A DNA stretch of 28,625 nt, taken from positions 1-28,625 of the forward strand of contig CALINC010000098.1 in the NCBI GenBank assembly GCA_938045195.1, in the 5' to 3' direction. The DNA is from an uncultured Treponema sp. (GTDB taxonomy: Bacteria > Spirochaetota > Spirochaetia > Treponematales > Treponemataceae). The notes beneath the pieces are model-generated. The model was given only the letters and a program-made list of their open reading frames with translations, was not told the DNA's origin and made no database searches. The position numbers and the translations under genes were made by a program. The stretch's first letter is position 1; the number at the start of each line of letters is the position of its first letter. Below are positions 1 through 7,472 of this stretch, piece after piece.

Positions 1-1
1 A

Positions 2-1438
2 AAAAGATTAAAAGACGATGAAAAAAGAATAGCAGCCGATAAGCAGCGTGCTAAAAATCGTAGTGAAGAGTTAAATAAGAAAATTGCAGAGAATGGTTTA
101 AAATATGACAAGTTAGCGGATATAAAAAGGAAAAAAATTTCATCTAAATTAACTGCTGATGCAAAAATCAGAATTCTAGAAAAGAAAAAACAAGGATTGC
201 TGGCTTTAAAAGATGGAACAGTATCAAAGACAAAAGATTATTTTCTTCAAGAAAATACTGACTGTGAAAAAAAAGTCAACCAGATTGAAAATATGCCATA
301 CTCTGCCATAGAAAAGGATGAACGCGGAAAAATTACAAAAGCAGCTAAGAAAGAACGACAAGAAAAAATTAAAATTGCTAGAAAAGAATCAGAAGACCGC
401 AAACAAAAATACTTGGAAGATCAATATGCATCAGTTGCTTCATCCTATGAGATAATAAGGCAGGAAGTAAGTAAAGACATTTTAGACCTACAAGAACAAA
501 CTGAATACTCTCTTCTTAATAGTAATTTACTCCGTTTTGGTAACTATGATGGAGCAAAGGAAAGTTGGGTCGCTTATGTCAAACTAATTCTTGCAGGAGA
601 GGAAGTGTCAAGTGAAAAAATATTTATCCCATATAAAAATATTACCGGATTATCCGGAGGTTATACAACAGAAGTAGAAAAAAACGATTATAACTCAAAG
701 GTTGAAGAGTACAATAGTTATTTTGCAAATAATATTCCTGTTATTTATGTTGAAATTAATTACGATATTATGCCAGCGTCTATTAAAAATCCGTCTCAAT
801 ATAAAATTAAAATAAATTCTTATACTTTCAAAAAAATTGAAAATGATGAAGTTATTTACAAATTAAAAGCTAGATCGAGCACAAAAACGCTTTCAATAAC
901 ACCGGCTATTAATATAGATTATACAGCTGAGCTCACTCAACAAAAAATAGGTAAGGAAGTAGATGCATATATACAACAAATAAAAAAAGAAGAACAAAAA
1001 AGAGAAAAACAAAGACAAAAAATATCGGGTAATACCGCAAATTCCAATATAGATTTTTTTGGTAAGGGATATTTACCTATCGGTCTTGAAATAGGAGTAC
1101 AAAAAAGTAAAAATATTGATATTAACTTTGGTATAAATTCGGCATATCTTTTTTATCAAAAATATTTTGATGTAGGACCAGAGTTAAAAATATCTTTTTC
1201 AAAAGAACAATTTAATTTTAAAATAGGTGCAAAAATACAAAAAAAACTTTATTATGATTTATACTTTGCAGGAGACATTGGTTTGGATTTCTTTAATGTT
1301 AAACCTTCTATCGGTGCCTTTATTGGAGCAGAAGTAGGTTATCAATTCTTAGAAAATTGGAGTATATCACTAAAATTTGATATAAATACGCAACCAACAT
1401 TTTTATTTTTGCTTGGTGTAAATTATTATTTTAGGTAG
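2..1438 (+). CDS. Partial envelope protein: charged coiled-coil region plus C-terminal beta-barrel-like domain
   Basis: The reading frame is open from base 2, so the gene starts upstream of the window; the TTG at 197 is merely an internal codon that could be read as a start. The visible fragment is about 478 residues. Its first part is extremely rich in Lys, Glu, Asp and Arg (runs such as KRIAADKQRAKNRSEELNKK), which predicts a long coiled coil or charged linker, and another KKEEQKREKQRQK stretch follows at about 1000. The last 130 residues alternate aromatic/hydrophobic and polar residues in strand-like blocks with Gly turns (LEIGVQKSKNIDINFGINS, GAFIGAEVGYQF) and end in YYFR, which resembles an outer-membrane beta-barrel or opacity-type domain. 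I recognise no enzyme motif. The stop codon lies inside the ribosome binding site of the next gene, so the two are probably co-translated. Function unknown; the barrel is an inference from strand pattern. Confidence 0.75.
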   Translation, partial: KRLKDDEKRIAADKQRAKNRSEELNKKIAENGLKYDKLADIKRKKISSKLTADAKIRILEKKKQGLLALKDGTVSKTKDYFLQENTDCEKKVNQIENMPYSAIEKDERGKITKAAKKERQEKIKIARKESEDRKQKYLEDQYASVASSYEIIRQEVSKDILDLQEQTEYSLLNSNLLRFGNYDGAKESWVAYVKLILAGEEVSSEKIFIPYKNITGLSGGYTTEVEKNDYNSKVEEYNSYFANNIPVIYVEINYDIMPASIKNPSQYKIKINSYTFKKIENDEVIYKLKARSSTKTLSITPAINIDYTAELTQQKIGKEVDAYIQQIKKEEQKREKQRQKISGNTANSNIDFFGKGYLPIGLEIGVQKSKNIDINFGINSAYLFYQKYFDVGPELKISFSKEQFNFKIGAKIQKKLYYDLYFAGDIGLDFFNVKPSIGAFIGAEVGYQFLENWSISLKFDINTQPTFLFLLGVNYYFR

Positions 1439-1445
1439 TTTTTAT

Positions 1446-2444
1446 ATGAAAGAATTATTTTTGTTATTGTTTTTGTTAACAACCTCTTGTATATCTGCAA
1501 AAGCGCCGGATTGGTATGAAGATATTGAGAATACATATCCGGAAAGTAAATATATAGCCCAAATAGGTTATGGCGAAACACGGCAAGCTGCAGAAGCTGA
1601 TGCCATTGCAAGAATATCTAGATTTTTTCAAACAAATATTTCTACAAATACTGAAGTTAGTCAAGCCTTTATTGCAAATAACGGAAATATAAATTCAAAC
1701 GAAGAAATAAATACTCATATTATAATTGAATCACAAATGAAACTGTTTGCGGTTGAATATTCAAAACCTTATTTTGATAAGTCATTAAAGCAAACAGCTA
1801 TTGTTGCATACATTGATAGAAACAAAGCATGGAGAATCTATGAATCAAAAATTCAAACTTATTCAGATATATTTTTGCAACAATATAAAGCTGCTGAATC
1901 AAAACATGACAATTTAAAAAAATACTTTTTACTGCTGGCAGCAATAGAATGCAGTCATGATTTTATGGTTGCATATGATTTTGGAACATTGATTAATCCT
2001 TCTAAGTGTAAAAAATTATACGGATATGTAAATGATAAAGTTCTTTCATTAAATTCAGAAATTAATGATTTAAAAATGGAATGCACAATGATAATCACTG
2101 TAAAAGGTGATACATCCAATACTATTTATCGAAAACTCTCATCGCTTTTAAGTAAGGAGGGATTTGCTATACAAAAACAAAAAGCTCCTTATCAAGTCAA
2201 AGCTGAGTATATTTCAAATATAAGCTATGCAAAAGATGAATATGGTGAAACTTTTACTTCATATCCGGGAATTGAAGTTGTAATTGAAAATAATGGGGTT
2301 GCTATTTTTTCATACAGTAAAACATGTTCAAAAACCGTTGCATTTACAAAGCAAAAAAATATTGTAATGTCTTCTCAAAAAATTGAGCAAGAACTTGATA
2401 TAAGTTTTTTAAAGGAATTTTCTACTTTCATTAGTAGTAAATAA
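1446..2444 (+). CDS. Exported LPP20-like protein
   Basis: 332 residues. The N-terminus (MKELFLLLFLLTTSCISAK) is a signal peptide; Cys15 follows TTS, a permissive spirochaetal lipobox, so it may be a lipoprotein. Residues about 20-125 resemble the LPP20 family: a PDWY motif after the signal sequence, then YIAQIGYGETRQAAEADAIARI, in which an Ala-rich helix follows a G.G strand. This domain recurs in bacterial envelope lipoproteins without a known catalytic role. The C-terminal half (about residues 215-332) is predicted alpha/beta and I do not recognise it. ATG at 1446 is preceded by AGGTAG (1433-1438), which contains the stop codon of the upstream gene, and the downstream gene follows after 23 bases, so the three genes look like one transcription unit. 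The family assignment is by eye; biological role unknown. Confidence 0.8.
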   Translation: MKELFLLLFLLTTSCISAKAPDWYEDIENTYPESKYIAQIGYGETRQAAEADAIARISRFFQTNISTNTEVSQAFIANNGNINSNEEINTHIIIESQMKLFAVEYSKPYFDKSLKQTAIVAYIDRNKAWRIYESKIQTYSDIFLQQYKAAESKHDNLKKYFLLLAAIECSHDFMVAYDFGTLINPSKCKKLYGYVNDKVLSLNSEINDLKMECTMIITVKGDTSNTIYRKLSSLLSKEGFAIQKQKAPYQVKAEYISNISYAKDEYGETFTSYPGIEVVIENNGVAIFSYSKTCSKTVAFTKQKNIVMSSQKIEQELDISFLKEFSTFISSK

Positions 2445-2467
2445 TATTTTCTTACAAGGAGTTGTAT

Positions 2468-3163
2468 ATGAGAAAATTTAGTGTACTATGCATTTGCTTA
2501 GCTATAGCATCTGTATTACTGGCGGGGTGTCTTTCAACAGGAGAGGCAACAAAAGAAGTACCTAAAAAGCAAGCACGATATACTCGTGAAATGGTCGACT
2601 GGACAGGTGCTAAAACCGGACAGGATTTGCCTGATTGGCTTGTCGCTGCTGACGGAGGAAACGAAACAGACCTTAAAAATGCTGATGGACTTGATTCTGC
2701 TTTAGCAGGAATGTACTGGATTGTTACAAAAACTGAAAGGAATTCTAATGGAATTGATTCAAAAGCTCTTAGAATGACACAAGAAGCTGCAGACGCAGAG
2801 TATATGCAGACAATTGCACGTACTTTAAATAGTGCTGTAGACACACGCTTTAGTGGAGTATTGTCATCAAATGAGGATGCGCAGAAAACTTTGACGGCTG
2901 CTGCTGCAATGGCTCGCTTTACAGGTTTTAAAAGAGTTAAAGACGGCTATATACTTGTCAACACAATAGATAAAACTACAGGAAAAGAGACTATGACCTA
3001 TGAGGTTATTCGCATTTATGCTTGTCCTATAGATATATGGCAAAAGCAAGCTACCAAGTATATTCAGAATTTAGGATTAAATTCAGACAGTGAAGATTTA
3101 AAAAAAGCTGCATCAATGGCTGATGATCTTGTAAAAGATTTAAAGCCCGGCTTTGCCGAATAA
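2468..3163 (+). CDS. Lipoprotein with LPP20-like domain
   Basis: 231 residues. I chose ATG at 2468 because AAGGAG (2456-2461) sits six bases before it; a TTG two codons earlier is in frame but badly placed. The signal peptide ends in a textbook lipobox, LLAGC, with Cys21 as the lipidation site. After a short linker the protein has LPDWLVAAD, like the PDWY of the preceding gene product, followed by Ala-rich helices (TQEAADAEYMQTIARTLNSAVDTRF, in part) and a strand region GYILVNTID. It therefore looks like a second, diverged LPP20-type domain, possibly an old tandem duplication. It is the last gene of the left-hand unit and is followed by a strong terminator. Likely location is the periplasmic face of a membrane; function unknown. 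Confidence 0.85.
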   Translation: MRKFSVLCICLAIASVLLAGCLSTGEATKEVPKKQARYTREMVDWTGAKTGQDLPDWLVAADGGNETDLKNADGLDSALAGMYWIVTKTERNSNGIDSKALRMTQEAADAEYMQTIARTLNSAVDTRFSGVLSSNEDAQKTLTAAAAMARFTGFKRVKDGYILVNTIDKTTGKETMTYEVIRIYACPIDIWQKQATKYIQNLGLNSDSEDLKKAASMADDLVKDLKPGFAE

Positions 3164-3195
3164 GCATTCACTTGAATTGAATTTTATTCTCAAAA

Positions 3196-3236
3196 AACCT
3201 CCCTGTAACAGCTTTTACAGGGAGGTTAATTTTTAT
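3196..3236. terminator. Bidirectional intrinsic terminator between convergent units
   Basis: A perfect 13-bp stem (AACCTCCCTGTAA at 3196-3208 with its complement at 3215-3227) closes a 6-base loop. A T-rich run follows on the + strand (3228-3238) and an A run (3192-3197) gives T's on the - strand. It lies between the stop of the lipoprotein gene at 3163 and the end of the ABC operon at 3248, so it can serve both. Confidence 0.88.
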
Positions 3237-3247
3237 TTGCCGGACTG

Positions 3248-3652
3248 TTATTCTTTTGTAGGTTCGGTATATAACTCGAAGGATGTTACTGCCGAAGGCA
3301 AATTTTCTACCAAGGCCGGAAGGGAGAGCAATACCGTATCCTGAAACAAAGGTATCCTAAATTCTCCGACAAAGTCATCACGGCCGTCAGCAAATCTTAT
3401 AACCACCTTGTGTTTTTGCCCGCGTAAAAGAATTTTATCCCGCTCGCCTTTAAAAAGTTCTTGCGGTTCTTTGCCGTCAAAACTTATTTCAATACTGCCG
3501 AGGTGTGTAAAACTTCCGTCATCTGCTTTTTTATTTTCAAATAAAACCGTATGTGTTCTACCTAAAATAAACATAAGCGCAATTAGTAAAATATATAGAA
3601 TCGGTAAGATTATTCTTATAATCATTACCGCTTTTTTTGACCGTATTCTCAT
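3248..3652 (-). CDS. Small membrane-anchored protein of the ABC transporter operon
   Basis: 134 residues. One hydrophobic segment (about residues 9-31, IIRIILPILYILLIALMFILG) anchors the protein; the rest is a small, probably extracytoplasmic beta-rich domain containing repeated short strands (SIEISFDGKEP, KHKVVIRFADGRDD). It has no ATPase or permease motif. Its ATG overlaps the TGA of the upstream permease as ATGA (3649-3652), the classic arrangement for translational coupling, so it should be made in step with the transporter. I believe small proteins of this kind (possibly DUF6672) accompany this importer type elsewhere, but that is from memory. It may be an accessory subunit of the permease or binding protein. 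It is the last gene of the operon and faces the terminator at 3196-3236. Confidence 0.78.
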   Translation of the reverse strand: MRIRSKKAVMIIRIILPILYILLIALMFILGRTHTVLFENKKADDGSFTHLGSIEISFDGKEPQELFKGERDKILLRGQKHKVVIRFADGRDDFVGEFRIPLFQDTVLLSLPALVENLPSAVTSFELYTEPTKE

Positions 3653-4773
3653 TTATTTTTTCCTCCTGCCTGCAGCCGTAGCTCCGAGCGCTTTTTTTCG
3701 GCGTTACGCTGATTCCGGGCTGCATATAAAACAAGCGAAAGAGCGATTGCAGCATACCCTGCAAAATCTCTAAAGTACTCGCCGATCATAGCAGAACCCA
3801 AAAGCTGCTGTCCTGCCATAGGTGTAACTATGTATAAAAAGTGAAGAAGCACAACGCCTATAAATACGTTTTTTATTGTTACACGGCTTACGGAAGCACC
3901 GCCTACTAAAATTGCAGCGGCAGCAAAAAAACCCGTCTGGTCATGTGCATTGTAGGTACTCATATTCCCCATATTCTGCAAAAAAATAATCTGACCGATG
4001 CAGGCAAGCACCGTCGAAATTATAATCGAAACAATACGTGTATGTTCTACCGCAATACCTGCCGAATTCGATACTTGCTGATTTTGCCCGATAGCCCGCA
4101 TGTCTTGCCCCAGCTTTGTTTTTCTAAACCAGACAATAAAAAGGCAAAGCGCAATTATAATAAGGTATGAAAGTACCGGAATTCGTAAACCCGCAACGGT
4201 AAAAGAAAAAGCCTTATCCAGCACTTGACGGACGGGAGCCAATTCAAGCGTATTCCGTACACCAAAACCGCGTGAAAGCCGTATTGCATTATTGTGCATA
4301 GGAATAACCGACCCCATAAGATACAAAACGACAAATTGGTACACGCCGTTAAAGAAAAAACCTAAGATGTAACTAGTAACCATTTCCCTGCCGCGTGCAC
4401 GGTTTAAAATGGAACCTGCCGCCCAGCCTAACACCACCGAAAGAGGCATACCGATTAAAGCGGCAAAAACAAGTCCGTAAATTCCGCCGATATTCCAATC
4501 CATTGCAAAAATCAAACCGATTTGTCCCGCCATCGCACCTAAAACCATACCGAAATTGATACCCATACCTGCCATAATCGGCAAAATTAGGGAAAACACT
4601 AAAAACGAATTTCTTCCGATTCTGGTTAAAATTTCTCCTATTATGTGATGTGCAGAAAGACCTGAAACGGGAATTGCCGCAAACGAAATTACAAGAAAAA
4701 GAAGAGAAACAATATTATCCGCTAAAAAATCAAGCGGTGAAAATTTTTTTAATCTATTACTCAATTTAACCAT
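3649..4773 (-). CDS. ABC transporter permease (BPD_transp_2 type), second subunit
   Basis: 374 residues, with about eight to ten hydrophobic segments and the layout of the sugar/nucleoside permease family (RbsC, MglC, BmpF/G type). Family landmarks include the Gly-rich early segment MAGMGINFGMVLGAMAGQIG and ILVGGASVSRVT in the last third. The basic C-terminus (ARNQRNAEKKRSE) should be cytoplasmic. GAGGT (minus strand, about 4779-4783), inside the last codons of the upstream permease, precedes ATG at 4773 by five bases. It forms the membrane channel with the other permease; two different permease genes mean a heterodimer. Substrate not predictable from the sequence. Confidence 0.9.
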   Translation of the reverse strand: MVKLSNRLKKFSPLDFLADNIVSLLFLVISFAAIPVSGLSAHHIIGEILTRIGRNSFLVFSLILPIMAGMGINFGMVLGAMAGQIGLIFAMDWNIGGIYGLVFAALIGMPLSVVLGWAAGSILNRARGREMVTSYILGFFFNGVYQFVVLYLMGSVIPMHNNAIRLSRGFGVRNTLELAPVRQVLDKAFSFTVAGLRIPVLSYLIIIALCLFIVWFRKTKLGQDMRAIGQNQQVSNSAGIAVEHTRIVSIIISTVLACIGQIIFLQNMGNMSTYNAHDQTGFFAAAAILVGGASVSRVTIKNVFIGVVLLHFLYIVTPMAGQQLLGSAMIGEYFRDFAGYAAIALSLVLYAARNQRNAEKKRSELRLQAGGKNK

Positions 4774-4776
4774 ATT

Positions 4777-5817
4777 TTACCTCGTCTTTTGCGTTTTACG
4801 CGTTAAAGCATATAAAATCATTCCGTTTGAAAGCACGATACGGATAACTTCGGACATATCGGTTTGTAAAACGCTGTTAATAACCGACGGTGTCATCGAG
4901 AGAATACCTTGGAAAAGAATAGTTCCTACGACGACATTTAATATGGATGCCTTATTTACCGAAGCTCCGCCTATTAGAATTGCCGCAACCGCCGGAAACG
5001 CCATATAAAGCGGAGCCTTATACAGCTGAATAAATCCGAAACTTTGCTGATACAGCAATATACCGATACCGCCGCAAACCGTTGAAAGAATAATACTAAT
5101 TGTTCTTGCTCTATTGATACTGACACCGCTTGCACGGGCAAAATCCGGATTAGAGCCGACAGCCGTAAGAGCTGTCCCTGTACAGGTACGCATAAACGTT
5201 TTCATCAAAAACATACACACGGCTGCAAAAAGAATAACCCCTGTCGGGAATCTAAAAGAGCCTATTTTAAATGCTAAAAAGTTATTTAAAATATTAAGCC
5301 AATAGCCTTCAAGCGTAATGGTTGTACGCAAACCTTCCCCCGAATATGCCCAAACCATACTCGGATTTGAATACGGCAAAATAATCCATAAAATAGCCAT
5401 AAACGTAACCGTCGCGAAACCGATGTACATCGCTATGGTCATCTCTTCGCCTTTTACCTTATTTAAAATGCAGCTGTACCCGAAGCCTATTAATCCTGAA
5501 AAAATTACGGTAAGGAATAAAGCCGTCGAGAAACCTAAAAGACCGGTTAATTGCAACTGCATTGCCAGAGTCGAACCTAAAAGCCCCCCGATTACTCCCA
5601 AAGATAAGCCGAAATTAAGCCCGCAGCCGGTTTGAATCATCGGCACCATCGCAAGCACCATTAAGACATTCATTCCGAAGCGGTTTGCAATATCCGAAAG
5701 CGAAGCTCCGATACTTACTTTTACAAAAGGGGCGGCAATAAAAAGGGACACCAAAAATAATAAGATAATGATACGCGGAATACCAAAATCGGCAATAAAT
5801 TGTTTAATTTTTTCCAT
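4777..5817 (-). CDS. ABC transporter permease (BPD_transp_2 type), first subunit
   Basis: 346 residues, strongly hydrophobic throughout. It shares landmarks with the next gene: QTGCGLNFGLSLGVIGGLLG near residue 62 and AAILIGGASVNKAS near residue 280, so the two are paralogous halves of one channel. The start ATG overlaps the ATPase stop codon as TAATG (5815-5819), giving tight translational coupling. The product is an integral inner-membrane protein that takes substrate from the DUF3798-type lipoprotein. As with its partner, the ligand (sugar, nucleoside or other small organic molecule) cannot be read from the sequence. Confidence 0.9.
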   Translation of the reverse strand: MEKIKQFIADFGIPRIIILLFLVSLFIAAPFVKVSIGASLSDIANRFGMNVLMVLAMVPMIQTGCGLNFGLSLGVIGGLLGSTLAMQLQLTGLLGFSTALFLTVIFSGLIGFGYSCILNKVKGEEMTIAMYIGFATVTFMAILWIILPYSNPSMVWAYSGEGLRTTITLEGYWLNILNNFLAFKIGSFRFPTGVILFAAVCMFLMKTFMRTCTGTALTAVGSNPDFARASGVSINRARTISIILSTVCGGIGILLYQQSFGFIQLYKAPLYMAFPAVAAILIGGASVNKASILNVVVGTILFQGILSMTPSVINSVLQTDMSEVIRIVLSNGMILYALTRKTQKTR

Positions 5818-7394
5818 TATTTTACTCCTGCCATATAGAGGGCAAATTCAGCCGGTGCTTCTTTAGGAGAAAGAATTCCTGCAACTTCACCCCGAAAGAC
5901 GATTGCAACCCTGTCGCAAATTGAACGCAGTTCTTCAAGTTCGCTGGAAATCATAACAATCGTTGTTCCGTTTTCTTTATTTATTTTTCTTAAAGCGTCC
6001 AAAACCAAAGCCTTAGCACCCACATCTATACCGCGCGTAGGTTCCGCAACAAAAAGAATTTCAGGTTCCAAGCAAAATGCCTTTGCCAAGCAGATTTTCT
6101 GCTGGTTTCCACCTGATAATTCTTTTGCCTTTTGCCGGCTTCCGGTACACTTGATTTTAAGCATATCAATATACTTGTCTGCAAGGGCGTGCATCGCTTT
6201 TTCGTCCCTTAGTTTGACAAGGCCTCCTAAATATTTTTTTAGGTATTGCTTTTTGGACTGAATTGCCGTAAAAGCTATATTCCAATCAAGGCTTTCGTCA
6301 AGTAATAGCCCTACGCCGCGTCTATCTTCGGAAACAAAGGCAAGCCCGTCCAATAAAGCTTGCTTTGTATTGTTTAAGGCAACTTCTTTACCCTTAAATT
6401 TTACGGTTCCGCCTGAGGGAAATATACCCATAATCCCGTTTGGAATACCGATTTTTCCTTGTCCTGCAAGCCCGCCTATACCGAAAATCTCGCCTTTTTT
6501 AACTTCAAAATCGGCATTACGCACTATCTCTCCCGGCATATCCACCCAAAGATTTTTTACTTCAAGTACGGTTTCACCGAATTGTCTTTTCTCCGAAGCG
6601 GCGGTACTTTGGGCAATTTCTCTTCCCACCATTGCCGCAGCAATTTTCGGAATATCAGTTTCGGAAGTTTTTACGTCTTGAATCGACTTTCCGTCGCGTA
6701 AAACCACAACTCTATCGCAAATATCAATAACTTCCTGTAAGCGGTGCGAGATAAAAATTACTGCAATACCTTTACTGCTCAGGCGTTTTACCGCTTTTAA
6801 AAGAATCTCCGCTTCGGATTCAGTTAAAACTGCCGTCGGTTCATCTAGTACCAAAAGTTTTACATTATCTCTATCTATTTCACGCGCAATTTCTGTAAAT
6901 TGTTTATGCCCTACCGGCATTTCTGAAATAAGCGTTTTTGCATCTATAGAAACGCCCAATTCGTTTAATACGTTTTGAGCTCTGTCATTCATTTCTTTGC
7001 GTTGTAAGGCACTCAGCCTCTCGGTAAATAAATCTGATAGTATAGAAGGAGTTTGCAGTTCTCTGTTAAGCATTATATTTTCTGCTGCCGAAAAACCCGG
7101 AATAAGCGAAAACTCTTGATGCACCATTCCGATTCCGGCATCAAGAGCATCAAACGGGCTTTTAAAAGTAACTTCTTTCCCCCTGATGAGAATACGGCCG
7201 CCGTATCCTCCCGTATCTCTAATAACAGGCATTCCGAACAAGATGCTCATAAGCGTAGTTTTCCCGGCTCCATTTTCGCCGACCAAACCTATTATTTCGC
7301 CCTCTTTTAACGAAAAATTTACATCTTGCAGAACCTGTGTGCCGGAAAAATCTTTGGAGATATTTTCCAGCGTTAAAAAATTGTTAGTATCCAT
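5817..7394 (-). CDS. ABC transporter ATP-binding protein with two fused nucleotide-binding domains
   Basis: 525 residues from ATG at 7394; a GTG twelve codons upstream is in frame but lies in the intergenic hairpin and has no ribosome binding site, whereas AGGA precedes 7394. The N-terminal domain has Walker A GENGAGKT (39-46), VHQE Q-loop (91-94), a weak signature MPVGHKQ (159-165) and Walker B LVLDEPT (181-187). The C-terminal domain has a degenerate P-loop GLAGQGK (308-314), a good signature LSGGNQQK (426-433) and a Walker B whose aspartate is replaced: FVAEPTRGID, with Ala450 before Glu451. This is the RbsA/MglA/BmpE architecture of sugar and nucleoside importers. It powers the two permeases encoded downstream. 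The asymmetric domains suggest that only one composite ATP site hydrolyses well. Confidence 0.93.
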   Translation of the reverse strand: MDTNNFLTLENISKDFSGTQVLQDVNFSLKEGEIIGLVGENGAGKTTLMSILFGMPVIRDTGGYGGRILIRGKEVTFKSPFDALDAGIGMVHQEFSLIPGFSAAENIMLNRELQTPSILSDLFTERLSALQRKEMNDRAQNVLNELGVSIDAKTLISEMPVGHKQFTEIAREIDRDNVKLLVLDEPTAVLTESEAEILLKAVKRLSSKGIAVIFISHRLQEVIDICDRVVVLRDGKSIQDVKTSETDIPKIAAAMVGREIAQSTAASEKRQFGETVLEVKNLWVDMPGEIVRNADFEVKKGEIFGIGGLAGQGKIGIPNGIMGIFPSGGTVKFKGKEVALNNTKQALLDGLAFVSEDRRGVGLLLDESLDWNIAFTAIQSKKQYLKKYLGGLVKLRDEKAMHALADKYIDMLKIKCTGSRQKAKELSGGNQQKICLAKAFCLEPEILFVAEPTRGIDVGAKALVLDALRKINKENGTTIVMISSELEELRSICDRVAIVFRGEVAGILSPKEAPAEFALYMAGVK

Positions 7395-7423
7395 GCCGTT
7401 CTGTCCTAAATTAAAAAGGTAAG

Positions 7424-7459
7424 AAAACACCGATTAAGGCAAGCCTCAATCAGTGTTTT
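7424..7459 (-). terminator. Intercistronic hairpin between binding-protein and ATPase genes (attenuator or 3' stabiliser)
   Basis: A 16-bp stem pairs 7424-7439 with 7444-7459 around a 4-base loop, with two G-U wobbles in the minus-strand RNA. On the minus strand the 3' arm ends in GGTGTTTTCTT, so the U tract partly overlaps the stem. It begins 14 bases after the stop of the binding-protein gene and precedes the ATPase start. Partial terminators or stabilising hairpins at this place are common in importer operons, where more receptor than transporter is needed. Confidence 0.7.
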
Positions 7460-7472
7460 TCTCTAAAAAATT

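Noticed and set aside
2452..2844. 130-codon minus-strand frame opposite the lipoprotein gene
   Set aside because: It is antisense to a gene with a clear signal peptide and ribosome binding site and has no domain-like sequence.
3408..3773. 121-codon plus-strand frame
   Set aside because: Antisense to two coupled operon genes; Ser/Ile/Leu-rich composition is that of a shadow frame.
7395..7430. GTG start twelve codons upstream of the ATPase ATG
   Set aside because: No ribosome binding site; it lies inside the intercistronic hairpin, and the alignment with the family begins at MDTNN.
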